DNA of 54,814 bases from Zoogloea sp. (GTDB lineage Bacteria > Pseudomonadota > Gammaproteobacteria > Burkholderiales > Rhodocyclaceae): positions 1 to 54,814 of the forward strand of contig NZ_JAOAUU010000072.1 in NCBI RefSeq assembly GCF_030157465.1, in the 5' to 3' direction. This document shows, piece after piece, positions 26,767 through 38,551 of this stretch. Under the pieces are notes generated by a model, which saw only the letters and a program-made list of their open reading frames with translations, made no database searches and was not told where the DNA came from. Position numbers and translations under genes: made by a program. Every line of letters starts with the position of its first letter. Position 1 is the first letter of the stretch.

Positions 26767-27250
26767 CCACGCGGCACAGCAGCGCCACGGCCTGCGCCGC
26801 GATGCCCTCGCCGCGGCCGGTGAAACCGAGCTTCTCGGTCGTCTTGCCCTTCACGTTGACGGCCGCCGCATCAACGCCGAGATCGGCCGCAATGTTGGCG
26901 ATCATGGCCGGCACAAAGGGCAAGATCTTCGGCGCGCGGGCGATCACGGTGGCATCCACGTTGACTGTTTGCCAGCCGCTCGCCCGCGCAGCCGCAGCCG
27001 CCTCGCGCAGCAGCACGCGTGAATCGGCGCCCTCGAAGCGGGGATCGGTGTCGGGGAAATGCCGGCCGATGTCGCCCAGGCCCGCCGCACCAAGGATTGC
27101 GTCGGTGATGGTGTGCAGCAGCACATCCGCGTCGGAATGGCCGAGCAGCCCACGGGAAAAGGGAATCGTCACGCCGCCGATGATCAGCGGACGGCCGGGA
27201 ACCAGGGCATGGACATCAAAGCCCTGCCCGATGCGAAACGGAACACTCAT
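26759..27250 (-). CDS. ispF: 2-C-methyl-D-erythritol 2,4-cyclodiphosphate synthase
   Basis: This 163-residue enzyme of the MEP isoprenoid pathway forms the cyclodiphosphate and releases CMP. Start ATG 27250 overlaps the ispD stop (ATGA). Family motifs seen: [12 protein letters not shown] (metal ligands Asp and His), [14 protein letters not shown] (third metal ligand His and catalytic region), [10 protein letters not shown] and the end [21 protein letters not shown]. The length is normal for the trimeric family. It is encoded directly after ispD, the enzyme two steps earlier in the pathway. Confidence 0.97.
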   Translation of the reverse strand: MSVPFRIGQGFDVHALVPGRPLIIGGVTIPFSRGLLGHSDADVLLHTITDAILGAAGLGDIGRHFPDTDPRFEGADSRVLLREAAAAARASGWQTVNVDATVIARAPKILPFVPAMIANIAADLGVDAAAVNVKGKTTEKLGFTGRGEGIAAQAVALLCRVDG

Positions 27251-27954
27251 TCGTCGCCCTCGCGATGCTGGAGAATCCACTCGGCCAGGTGCAGATCGAG
27301 CGGGTAGGTTACTTTCAGGTTGGTCGGATCGCCACGCACCAGCCGCGGACGCAGGCCCATCGCCTCGATGGCGCTGGCCTCGTCGTTCACGTTGCGGGCG
27401 CTCTCGAGTGCGCGCTTCAACATCACGTAGCGGAACATCTGCGGCGTCTGCGCCTGCCACAGGCCCTCGCGGGGCACCGTGTCGGCAATGCGGTGGGTGC
27501 TGTCCTCGCGCTTGAGGGTGTCGGCCACCGGCACAGCGAGAATGCCGCCCACCTCGTCACTGGACAGCTCACGCACCAGGGTTTCGATGTGCCAGGGCGC
27601 GAGGCACGGACGCGCCGCGTCGTGCACCAGCACCCAGTCGGATTCGGAGGCCTCGTCGGCAATGGCCCGGAGCCCGTTGAGCACGCTGTCGGCCCGCGAG
27701 GCGCCGCCGCAAAAAAGCGGCACCAGGCGCTCGCCGAAGGGGCTCCAGTCGTGGCGGTCCCATTCCTGGTCACCCACCGAAAGCACCACATAAACCCGGT
27801 CGATCACCGGCGAGGCGCACAGCGCGGCCAGGGTGTGACGGATCAGGGGCTGGCCGAGAAGCGGAAGATACTGCTTGGGCTGTTCGCTGCGCATCCGGCT
27901 GCCGCTACCAGCGGCCGGCACGATGGCGTAACAACGTCGGGTCGAAATTCGCAT
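27247..27954 (-). CDS. ispD: 2-C-methyl-D-erythritol 4-phosphate cytidylyltransferase
   Basis: This 235-residue enzyme transfers CMP from CTP to methylerythritol phosphate in the MEP pathway. Motifs: [12 protein letters not shown] (nucleotide-binding P-loop-like region), [23 protein letters not shown] and QAQTPQMFR. The C-terminus reads [20 protein letters not shown], as in the family. The gene is convergently spaced from nothing on its left and is divergent from the DUF4010 gene at 28090, with about 135 bp between them. Confidence 0.97.
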   Translation of the reverse strand: MRISTRRCYAIVPAAGSGSRMRSEQPKQYLPLLGQPLIRHTLAALCASPVIDRVYVVLSVGDQEWDRHDWSPFGERLVPLFCGGASRADSVLNGLRAIADEASESDWVLVHDAARPCLAPWHIETLVRELSSDEVGGILAVPVADTLKREDSTHRIADTVPREGLWQAQTPQMFRYVMLKRALESARNVNDEASAIEAMGLRPRLVRGDPTNLKVTYPLDLHLAEWILQHREGDE

Positions 27955-28089
27955 CGCGCAATTCTACTATCAAGGAAACGCCCGGCCGCCCCTGCGAACC
28001 CCGCGTACCGCGGCATATCCCGCGGTGGCGCTTCAGTTGGCGTCCTTTTGTGCCGCAGAATGCAGCATCCATCTCCGGGAACGCCCACC

Positions 28090-29361
28090 ATGCTGTTTTC
28101 CCTGCCCTTTGAAGCGCGTCAGCTCGAAGCGCTTGCCCTTGCCACCGCCATCGGGCTCTTGATGGGCCTTGAGCGGGAACGCCGCCCGGCAGCCCGCGCC
28201 GGCGTGCGCACCTTCGGCCTCACCGGGCTGCTCGGGGCGCTGGCGGCACTGCTCGCTGAACTGCTGGCGACGCCGGCCTTCATCGCGATGGGCTTCGCGG
28301 TGGTGGCGGTGATGATCATCGCCGCCTTCATCCGCCACCCCGAACCGGACGACGACCCCGGCACCACTTCGGTCGTCGCGCTGCTGGTGTGCTACAGCCT
28401 CGGCGCGATGGTCTGGCTGGGCCACGGCCGGCTGGCGGTGATGGCTGCGGTGGGGGCCACGATGCTGCTCTACTTCAAGTCCGAACTGCGCGGCGTCGCC
28501 GCCCGACTCACCAGCCAGGACTGGCGCTCGATCCTGCAGTTTTCGGTGCTTTCACTCATCGTGCTGCCGATTCTGCCCAACCGGGGCTTCGGCCCCTACG
28601 AGGCGATCAACCCCCACCAGGTGTGGCTGATGGTGGTGCTGATTTCCGGCGTCAGCCTTGCTGGCTACGCGGCCCTGCGCCTGGTCGGTGCCCGCTATGG
28701 CGCCCCGCTCCTCGGCCTGCTGGGCGGAGTGGTGTCGAGCACCGCCACCACGATGGTGTTCTCCCGCCACGCCCGCGAAAATCCGGCCATGGCCCCCACC
28801 GCCACGCTGGTCATCCTGCTGGCCAACCTCATCATGGTGGTGCGCATCCTTTTCATCGCGTGGGCCCTTGCGCCGAGCGTGGTGGAGCCGCTCGTTACCG
28901 GCTGCCTGCTGGCCATCCTGGTCGGCTTCATGGTCATCGCACTCAACTGGCACAAACTCGCCAGCCAGGGCGAGTTGCCCATTCCGCAAACCCGCAACCC
29001 GACCGAACTGCGCGCCGCCATCGGCTTCGGCCTGCTCTACGCCGGCGTGCTGCTGTGCGCCGCCTGGCTGTCGGACATTGCCGGCAGTGGCGGGCTGTAT
29101 CTGCTGGCCTTTGTTTCCGGGCTCACCGACGTGGACGCCATTGCGCTGTCCACGCTGCGCCTGCTCAACCTGGGCAAGCTGGAGGTCATGCCTACGGCCA
29201 TCGCCATCCTGCTGGCGATGATCGCCAACCTGACCTTCAAGTCCTCCCTGGCCTTCGGGCTCGGCGGCGCAGACCTCGGCCGGCGGGTGCTCGGCGGCAT
29301 GCTCGCCGTTGGCGCGGGGCTCGGCGGAGGCATCGCATGGTTGCTGTACAACTCCCTATAA
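28090..29361 (+). CDS. MgtC/SapB-DUF4010 family membrane protein
   Basis: The product has 423 residues from ATG 28090. The N-terminal part is MgtC/SapB-like (LALATAIGLLMGLERERR, GVRTFGLTGLLGALAALL). The rest is the DUF4010 membrane domain with many hydrophobic segments, including LLGGVVSSTATTMVFSRHAR, MVVRILFIAWALAP and the ending LAVGAGLGGGIAWLLY. The family spans the inner membrane with about a dozen helices and no established transport substrate; its MgtC portion hints at magnesium or envelope homeostasis. It lies 43 bp upstream of amrB and may be co-transcribed with the AmmeMemoRadiSam genes. Confidence 0.88.
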   Translation: MLFSLPFEARQLEALALATAIGLLMGLERERRPAARAGVRTFGLTGLLGALAALLAELLATPAFIAMGFAVVAVMIIAAFIRHPEPDDDPGTTSVVALLVCYSLGAMVWLGHGRLAVMAAVGATMLLYFKSELRGVAARLTSQDWRSILQFSVLSLIVLPILPNRGFGPYEAINPHQVWLMVVLISGVSLAGYAALRLVGARYGAPLLGLLGGVVSSTATTMVFSRHARENPAMAPTATLVILLANLIMVVRILFIAWALAPSVVEPLVTGCLLAILVGFMVIALNWHKLASQGELPIPQTRNPTELRAAIGFGLLYAGVLLCAAWLSDIAGSGGLYLLAFVSGLTDVDAIALSTLRLLNLGKLEVMPTAIAILLAMIANLTFKSSLAFGLGGADLGRRVLGGMLAVGAGLGGGIAWLLYNSL

Positions 29362-29404
29362 TGAAAGGAGAGGTTGCCCACCGCGTTCAAGGCAAGAGGA
29401 AATC

Positions 29405-30223
29405 ATGGCTCAAGCATCACAACGTCCTCCGGCCGTAGCCGGGCTTTTTTACCCGGCCGACCCGCACAGTCTGCATGCCCAGATCTCGGGCTTTCTGGCC
29501 GGAGCGATACCCACCGAAGTCGTGCATGCGCCCAAGGCGCTGGTCGTGCCCCACGCGGGCTACATCTACTCCGGCGCCGTTGCCGCCAGCGCCTACGCCG
29601 AGCTTGTGCAGCGCCGCGACATCATCCGCCGGGTGCTGATCCTCTGTCCGACCCACCGCGTGGCCGTGCGCGGCATGGCGGTGCCGGCATCGCAAAGCTT
29701 CCTCACGCCCCTCGGTGCGGTGTCCATCGACCGGCAGGCCTGGCTTGCCGCACGGGCGCTGCCCGGCGTGATCGTCGACGACCGCCCCCACGCCGAAGAG
29801 CACGCCATCGAAGTCCAGCTGCCTTTCCTGCAATCCACCCTCGACCACTTCGAGATTCTTCCGGTTGCCGTCGGCCAGGTGGATGCCCATCTCGTCGCCG
29901 GGCTGCTCGAAGCCCTGTGGGGCGGGCCGGAAACCCTGATCGTCATCAGCTCCGACCTCTCCCACTACCACCCCTACCGCCAGGCCCAGTGGCGCGACAA
30001 GGCCACCATCGGCAAGATCGCCCAGCTCGACGCGACGCTCGATGGCGAACAGGCCTGCGGAGCCGGCGCCATCAACGGCCTGCTGCTCGCCGCCCAGCGC
30101 CACCACCTTTCGCCCCACCTGCTCGATCTGCGCAACTCGGGCGACACCGCCGGCGACCGCGACCGGGTTGTCGGCTACGCAGCCCTGGCCTTTTCCGAAG
30201 AACACAACCATGCCCACCACTGA
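29405..30223 (+). CDS. amrB: AmmeMemoRadiSam system protein B (Memo family)
   Basis: The product has 272 residues from ATG 29405, with AGAGGA upstream. Memo-family blocks: RPPAVAGLFYPADPHSL, VVPHAGYIYSGAVAASAY, ILCPTHRVAVRGMAVP, HAEEHAIEVQLPFLQ and ISSDLSHYHPYRQA. The conserved histidines resemble a metal-binding site related to extradiol dioxygenases. It is the first gene of a complete three-gene set and overlaps amrA by 14 bp. Human MEMO1 is the eukaryotic relative; the bacterial system's reaction is unknown. Confidence 0.95.
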   Translation: MAQASQRPPAVAGLFYPADPHSLHAQISGFLAGAIPTEVVHAPKALVVPHAGYIYSGAVAASAYAELVQRRDIIRRVLILCPTHRVAVRGMAVPASQSFLTPLGAVSIDRQAWLAARALPGVIVDDRPHAEEHAIEVQLPFLQSTLDHFEILPVAVGQVDAHLVAGLLEALWGGPETLIVISSDLSHYHPYRQAQWRDKATIGKIAQLDATLDGEQACGAGAINGLLLAAQRHHLSPHLLDLRNSGDTAGDRDRVVGYAALAFSEEHNHAHH

Positions 30224-30776
30224 CGCCCTCCTCGGCCGGGGCCTCCTCAGCCAGGCCCGCAAGGCCATCGCCGACGCCCTTGGCCTGGACGCCACCGCCG
30301 GCCTCGATCACCCCGACTTCGCCAAGCGGGGCGCCAGCTTCGTCACCCTCACCATCGACGGCGAGTTGCGCGGCTGCATCGGCAGCCTCAACGCCCACCG
30401 CGCCCTCGGCGACGACGTGCGCAGCAACGCGGTTTCAGCGGCCCTCTCCGACCCGCGCTTTGCGCCGCTTTCGGCAGCCGAATTCGGCAAGGTGCAGGTC
30501 GAGGTGTCGCTCCTGACCGAACCCGAGTTCATGGAATTCCGCGACGAAGCCGACGCCCTCGCCCAACTCGTGCCGGGCCGTGACGGGGTGATCTTCTTCA
30601 ACGGCTGCCAGAAATCCACCTTCCTTCCGCAAGTCTGGGAGCAACTTCCCGAGCCTCACATGTTCATGGCCGCCCTCAAGCAAAAGGCCCGGCTGCCGGT
30701 CGACTTCTGGGGCCCCGGCGTCATGCTGGCGCGCTACCAGGTTCGCAAATGGAAAGAAGGAGACTTCAAGGAGTAA
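30210..30776 (+). CDS. amrA: AmmeMemoRadiSam system protein A (AMMECR1 domain)
   Basis: The product has 188 residues from ATG 30210, starting inside the amrB 3' end. The AMMECR1 signature is LRGCIGSLNAHRALGDDVRS (LRGCIG is its most conserved hexapeptide). Also seen are SDPRFAPLSAAEF, VEVSLLTEPE and PGRDGVIFFNGCQKSTFLP, ending in VWEQLPEPHMFMAAL. The cysteine in the hexapeptide is a candidate catalytic or acceptor residue. Tight overlap with amrB and a 5-bp gap to amrS argue for stoichiometric expression of all three. Confidence 0.95.
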   Translation: MPTTDALLGRGLLSQARKAIADALGLDATAGLDHPDFAKRGASFVTLTIDGELRGCIGSLNAHRALGDDVRSNAVSAALSDPRFAPLSAAEFGKVQVEVSLLTEPEFMEFRDEADALAQLVPGRDGVIFFNGCQKSTFLPQVWEQLPEPHMFMAALKQKARLPVDFWGPGVMLARYQVRKWKEGDFKE

Positions 30777-30781
30777 ACATC

Positions 30782-31852
30782 ATGGACGCGCACCCGGGCC
30801 GTTACTGGCACGCTCTCGACGACGGCCGCATCCAGTGCGACCTCTGCCCGCGGGATTGCCGACTCCACGAAGGCCAGCGCGGCGCCTGTTTCGTGCGCCA
30901 GATGGTCGGCGGAAAAATGCTGCTCACCACCTACGGGCGAAGCTCCGGTTTCTGCATCGACCCCATCGAGAAAAAGCCGCTCAACCATTTTTACCCCGGC
31001 TCCAGCGTGTTCTCCTTTGGCACGGCCGGCTGCAACCTCGCCTGCAAGTTCTGCCAGAACTGGGATATTTCCAAGAGCCGCGACATGGACCGGCTGATGG
31101 ATACAGCCTCCCCCGCCGAGATCGCCGACGTGGCCGCCAAAAACGGCTGCCGGAGTGTCGCCTACACCTACAACGACCCGGTGATCTTCGCCGAGTACGC
31201 CATCGACACCGCCGAGGCCTGCCACGCCCGCGGCATTGCCAACGTGGCGGTCACCGCCGGTTACATCCACCCCGAGGCGCGCCGCGACCTCTTCGCGGTA
31301 ATGGATGCCGCCAACGTCGACCTCAAGGCTTTCACCGATGATTTCTATGTGCACCAGTGCGGCGCCCACCTCGCCCCGGTGCTCGACACCCTCAGCTGGC
31401 TGCACCACGAAAGCGACGTGTGGGTCGAAATCACCACCCTGCTGATTCCCGGCCTCAATGACTCCGAAGCCGAAGTCACCGCACTGTCGAAATGGGTCGC
31501 CACCGAACTCGGGCCCGACGTGCCGCTGCACTTCACTGCCTTTCACCCCGACTACAAACTCGACCAGCTTCCCCCCACCCCGCCGGCCACCCTGACCCGC
31601 GCCCGCAAGATCGCGATGGACGCCGGCCTGCACTATGTTTACACCGGCAACGTGCACGACACCGAAGGCGGCTCGACCCGCTGCCCGTCCTGCGGGCAGA
31701 TCGTCATCGAACGCGACTGGTACGCCATCCTCGCCTACCGGCTCGATGCGCGCGGCGCCTGCCAGGGCTGCGGGCACCCCATCGCCGGACGCTTCGGCGA
31801 ATTTTCCGGTGCATTCGGCCCGCGCCGTGTTCCGGTGCACATCCGGACGTAA
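30782..31852 (+). CDS. amrS: AmmeMemoRadiSam system radical SAM enzyme
   Basis: This 356-residue enzyme starts at ATG 30782, preceded by AAGGAG within the amrA 3' end. The radical SAM cluster motif is CNLACKFC (Cys84, Cys88, Cys91) in FGTAGCNLACKFCQNWDISK. It resembles pyruvate formate-lyase activating enzymes. An N-terminal cysteine group (CDLCPRDC and GACF) and a C-terminal zinc-ribbon-like pair of CxxC motifs (CPSC, CQGC) suggest an extra cluster or metal site. It probably modifies a protein or nucleic acid together with the Memo and AMMECR1 partners; the target is unknown. Confidence 0.95.
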   Translation: MDAHPGRYWHALDDGRIQCDLCPRDCRLHEGQRGACFVRQMVGGKMLLTTYGRSSGFCIDPIEKKPLNHFYPGSSVFSFGTAGCNLACKFCQNWDISKSRDMDRLMDTASPAEIADVAAKNGCRSVAYTYNDPVIFAEYAIDTAEACHARGIANVAVTAGYIHPEARRDLFAVMDAANVDLKAFTDDFYVHQCGAHLAPVLDTLSWLHHESDVWVEITTLLIPGLNDSEAEVTALSKWVATELGPDVPLHFTAFHPDYKLDQLPPTPPATLTRARKIAMDAGLHYVYTGNVHDTEGGSTRCPSCGQIVIERDWYAILAYRLDARGACQGCGHPIAGRFGEFSGAFGPRRVPVHIRT

Positions 31853-31907
31853 GCGCAGTGACGCATTACCTTGTCGACCCACAACAGGGCGTGCCATCGT
31901 CGCAACC

Positions 31908-32606
31908 ATGATGAAACTGCGTCACACCCCGATCAGCATCGCCGCCGGCCCCGTGTGGCTGGAGGCGCTGCAAGCCCATTCGCCCGACGCCGACGGCCTG
32001 ATCCTCATCGCCCAGAATTCCGTCGGCAATCACCGCAACTCCCGCGAGGCCCACTTCGCCCGCTGCCTCCAGAATGCCGGCTTCGCCACGCTGCTGTTCG
32101 ACCTGGAAACCCGCTACGAAGAAACCCGCGACCCGGACACCCGCTACAACACGCCGCTGCTCGGCCACCGCATCAACACGCTGTTTGACTGGCTGCGCCA
32201 CCAGCCGACGCTGGTCAGCATGCCGATCGGGCTGCTCGCCAGCAGCACCGGCAGCGCGGCAGCGGTGCGTGCGCTGGCAAAGGATCCGGAGCTGGTCAGT
32301 GCCCTCGTGTGCCGCGGCGGCCGCCCGGGGCTGGCCGGAATCAGCCCGCTTCGCCAGGTTTCCTGCCCCACGCTGATGATCGTCGGCGACAGGGACGAAG
32401 GCCTCGGCAACATTCGTCAGGCCTACGATTTGCTCGGCTGCACCAAGGCATGGCGGGATGTCCCCGGAACCGACGACTACTTTCGCGAACCCGGCGCCCT
32501 GGACGACGCTGCCACGCTGGCCGCCGAGTGGTTCCACGCCCATCTGGCCCTCACGCCGGCCCAGCGCACCCTGGCCGCCGGCGACTCAAGCCAGCCGGCC
32601 ACCTGA
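31908..32606 (+). CDS. Alpha/beta hydrolase (dienelactone-hydrolase-like)
   Basis: The product has 232 residues from ATG 31908 (31911 is an adjacent alternative). The fold is visible as DGLILIAQNSVGNHRNSREA, FATLLFDLETRYEE, then the nucleophile elbow IGLLASSTGSAAAV, where the serine sits in a small-residue turn. A later strand (CPTLMIVGDRDEG) supplies the acid Asp. The expected histidine is not clearly visible near the C-terminus, where VPGTDDYFREPGALDD is read instead, so activity is uncertain. It lies 55 bp after amrS and could be part of that operon. It ends directly against the convergent GNAT gene with no spacer. Confidence 0.78.
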   Translation: MMKLRHTPISIAAGPVWLEALQAHSPDADGLILIAQNSVGNHRNSREAHFARCLQNAGFATLLFDLETRYEETRDPDTRYNTPLLGHRINTLFDWLRHQPTLVSMPIGLLASSTGSAAAVRALAKDPELVSALVCRGGRPGLAGISPLRQVSCPTLMIVGDRDEGLGNIRQAYDLLGCTKAWRDVPGTDDYFREPGALDDAATLAAEWFHAHLALTPAQRTLAAGDSSQPAT

Positions 32607-33038
32607 TCAAAGCATTCGCACCATCGCCTGGTGCGGCAGGCCCGCCTCGTCGTATTGATCCCCCTCCGGCACAAAGCCAAAACGGGTGTAAAAACCCAGC
32701 GCATGGCTTTGCGCGCTGAGGGCCAGACGCGACATGCCGCGCCGCCCGGCCTCCGCCATCAAGGCCTCGAGCAACGCCGCCCCGACACCACGACCGCGCC
32801 AGCCGGCCAGCACGGCCATGCGCCCGATATGGCCGTCCGGCAGCAGGCGCCCGGTGCCCACCGGCTCGTCGCCCATCCACGCCAGCGCGTGACACGACAG
32901 CCCATCGAACTCGTCCAGCTCCATCTCGGCCGGTACGCCCTGTTCATCCACAAAAACCCGGAAGCGGATCGGCGCGGCCTGCGCTGAAACCTCGGCCCAG
33001 CTCCCCAGCTTTACGCTGACGCCCGCTGCGCGGCTCAT
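32607..33038 (-). CDS. GNAT family N-acetyltransferase
   Basis: This 143-residue protein has the acetyl-CoA-binding motif AGWRGRGVGAALLEALM, preceded by HIGRMAVL. It opens with IRFRVFVDEQGVPAEMELDEFD, cut here as IRFRVFVDEQGV and PAEMELDEFD, a pattern of the YjcF/ElaA-like subgroup. The end is GFYTRFGFVPEGDQYDEAG. The substrate is unknown. The start overlaps the L,D-transpeptidase stop (ATGA), and the stop abuts the convergent hydrolase gene. Confidence 0.9.
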   Translation of the reverse strand: MSRAAGVSVKLGSWAEVSAQAAPIRFRVFVDEQGVPAEMELDEFDGLSCHALAWMGDEPVGTGRLLPDGHIGRMAVLAGWRGRGVGAALLEALMAEAGRRGMSRLALSAQSHALGFYTRFGFVPEGDQYDEAGLPHQAMVRML

Positions 33039-33514
33039 GCCTGGATATCCACCGGTGTGCCAACCGGAACAAGATCGAAGAGTTCGGCCACGTCGCGGTT
33101 GCGCATGCGCACGCAGCCGATGGACAGCGGCACGCCCATCGGCTCGGTGTCAGGCGTGCCGTGGATATAGATATAGCGACGCATCGAATCCACCGTGCCG
33201 AGCCGGTTGAAACCCGGCTCCTTACCCGACAGCCACAGGATCCGGGTCAGGATCCAGTCCCGCCCGGGCCGCTCGGCGGCCAGCTCCGGCGACCACACCT
33301 CGCCCGTCGGCCGTCGCCCGCGAAAAGCCGCCCCGAGCGGCGCACCGGCACCAATCCTGGCCCGGATCACATGCCGGCCGCGCGGCGTGCAATGACTCCC
33401 GCTCTCCTCGCCGGGCCCGTTTCTCGCGGTCGAAACGTTATAACGACGAATGCAGGCGCCATCGTCACCAAACAGGGCCAGCGTCTGAGTGGAAATATCG
33501 ATTCGAATCTGCAT
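33035..33514 (-). CDS. L,D-transpeptidase (YkuD domain) without evident signal peptide
   Basis: The product has 159 residues from ATG 33514. The YkuD catalytic motif is IYIHGTPD (His118) and SIGCVRMRN (Cys134), with the usual SxGCxRM pattern. The family forms 3-3 peptidoglycan cross-links or attaches proteins to peptidoglycan in the periplasm. This copy starts straight into the first strand (MQIRIDISTQTLALFG) and lacks a signal peptide, which is unusual; either it is exported another way or it has a cytosolic role. It sits 5 bp after tadA and overlaps the GNAT gene. Confidence 0.88.
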   Translation of the reverse strand: MQIRIDISTQTLALFGDDGACIRRYNVSTARNGPGEESGSHCTPRGRHVIRARIGAGAPLGAAFRGRRPTGEVWSPELAAERPGRDWILTRILWLSGKEPGFNRLGTVDSMRRYIYIHGTPDTEPMGVPLSIGCVRMRNRDVAELFDLVPVGTPVDIQA

Positions 33515-33519
33515 CCTAT

Positions 33520-37082
<3,563 letters not shown>

Positions 37083-37090
37083 CAGACCAA

Positions 37091-37123
37091 AAAACGGGGC
37101 CAACATATCGGCCCCATTTTTTT
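37091..37123 (+). terminator. Rho-independent terminator after the PAS kinase
   Basis: GGGGCC (37096-37101) and GGCCCC (37110-37115) form a stem with an 8-base loop, flanked by A and T tracts (AAAAC before, ATTTTTTT after). It is placed 14 bp after the kinase stop and 26 bp before the convergent TPM gene's stop. Confidence 0.88.
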
Positions 37124-37148
37124 GAATCACGTCTGGATCGCAACTGCG

Positions 37149-37649
37149 CTACTTCAGCAAAACCGGCCGGTCCGGCAATTCGTTCGGGTTGCTTCCCCGC
37201 GCCGGGAAAGGCCCGGCAAGCAGATCACCCACGGCGCGCACGGCATCCACCGCCCCGTCGCCAAAACGCTTTTCGCGAAACGCAGACTCCATCCGCCGGC
37301 AAACGCGATCCCATTCGGCCTGCGGCACCTGCCGGGCAATCCCCCGGTCCGCAACAATCTCGACCCGGCGGTCAACCCACTGGACGTAGATCAGCACGCC
37401 GGTGTTCTCGTCCGTATCCCACACCCGCAAGCGCGAAAAGACCTCTACCGCGCGCTCGCGGCTATCGATGCCACGCATCAATTCGGACACATCCAGCCCG
37501 GCCTCGACAGCAAAACGGATCTCGCCCCGATGGCGCGCTTCCGAAGCCTTCACGGCGGCATCTATGGCCTTCATGACGGGTGGCGTGAACACCCGCCCCA
37601 GCACCCAAGACGGTGCAATGACATGACGAAGCAAACGTCCGATCTGCAT
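37149..37649 (-). CDS. TPM-domain protein (second of a tandem pair)
   Basis: The product has 166 residues from ATG 37649, which overlaps the upstream TPM gene's stop by one base (TGATG). It shows TPM-domain features: IDAAVKASEARHRGEIRFAV, VFSRLRVWDTDENTGVLIYV and WVDRRVEIVADRGIARQV. There is no signal peptide and no glycine-rich tail, unlike its neighbour. TPM domains occur in Psb32/YgcG-type proteins linked to membrane-protein repair; the exact role in bacteria is not settled. LemA-TPM-TPM clusters of this order are common in Proteobacteria. Confidence 0.88.
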   Translation of the reverse strand: MQIGRLLRHVIAPSWVLGRVFTPPVMKAIDAAVKASEARHRGEIRFAVEAGLDVSELMRGIDSRERAVEVFSRLRVWDTDENTGVLIYVQWVDRRVEIVADRGIARQVPQAEWDRVCRRMESAFREKRFGDGAVDAVRAVGDLLAGPFPARGSNPNELPDRPVLLK

Positions 37650-38530
37650 CACCAGCTCCCCGACGCGCCGCCGCCGCCAAAACCGCCACCACCGCCCGAC
37701 CAGCCTCCGCCACCGCCGCCGCGCCCGAAGCCAGCCATGCCGCCGCCGCCCACCCACGGCCCGCCGCGGCCACCGCCCCCTGAACCGAGAGCAAGCGCGA
37801 AGAAGAAGGCCACCACGCCGGCCACCACGCCGACCAGCAAGGCGCCGGAGAACATCCATCCGCCCACCCCGGCGAGCCCTCCAAGAACGGTCGCACCCAG
37901 CACCCGGCCGAGGATCACCCGCAGCACACTGCCGACGATGACGACCCCGAGCAAGCCAAAGACGAGCACATCCGAAAGCGAGTCGACAGTCACACCGGGC
38001 CCGGCCCCACCTTCTGCAGGCGCCGGCAAGGCCTCGCCGCTGACCCGCGCGGCAATCGCCTCGACGCCAGCCTCAATGCCACCGGAAAAATCCCCGGTCT
38101 TGAAATGCGGCGTCACCACATCGGCGATGATGCGCTTGGCAATGGCGTCGGGAATCGCGCCTTCCAGCCCGCGCCCCACCTCGATGCGCATGCGGCGATC
38201 CTCGCGCGCCACCAGAAACAGCACGCCGTCGTCCACGCCCTTGCGCCCCAGGCGCCAAGCCTCGGCGGCGCGCAGGGCGTAGGCCTCGATGGCCTCGGGC
38301 TGCGTGGTGGACACCACCAGCACCGCAACCTGGGCGCCCTTTTCCTGCTCCAGCCGGATCAGGCGGTTTTCAAGGGCCAGCCGCTGCGGCTCGGGCAGCA
38401 ATCCAAGCGTATCGGTTACATGCGCCGACAACGCCGGAATGGCCTGCAATTCCTGGCCATGCGCCCCCCCGCCGACGATGCCGAGCACCAGCAGCAGAAA
38501 CCGCAAGAAGACCGCCAAAACCCGCCCCAC
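37649..38530 (-). CDS. TPM-domain (YgcG family) exported membrane protein
   Basis: This 293-residue protein has an N-terminal signal peptide (VLAVFLRFLLLVLGIVGGGA). A TPM domain at about 35-170 contains LALENRLIRLEQEKGAQVAV, AEAWRLGRKGVDDGVLFLVA and IEVGRGLEGAIPDAIAKRII. Hydrophobic segments follow (SDVLVFGLLGVVIVGSVL; LLVGVVAGVVAFFFALAL). The tail is low-complexity glycine, with GGGGRGG and SGGGGGFGGGGASGSW. The family is membrane-anchored and co-occurs with LemA. It starts 21 bp after the lemA stop. Confidence 0.92.
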   Translation of the reverse strand: MGRVLAVFLRFLLLVLGIVGGGAHGQELQAIPALSAHVTDTLGLLPEPQRLALENRLIRLEQEKGAQVAVLVVSTTQPEAIEAYALRAAEAWRLGRKGVDDGVLFLVAREDRRMRIEVGRGLEGAIPDAIAKRIIADVVTPHFKTGDFSGGIEAGVEAIAARVSGEALPAPAEGGAGPGVTVDSLSDVLVFGLLGVVIVGSVLRVILGRVLGATVLGGLAGVGGWMFSGALLVGVVAGVVAFFFALALGSGGGGRGGPWVGGGGMAGFGRGGGGGGWSGGGGGFGGGGASGSW

Positions 38531-38551
38531 GACGAAAGCCCCGCGCCGGCC

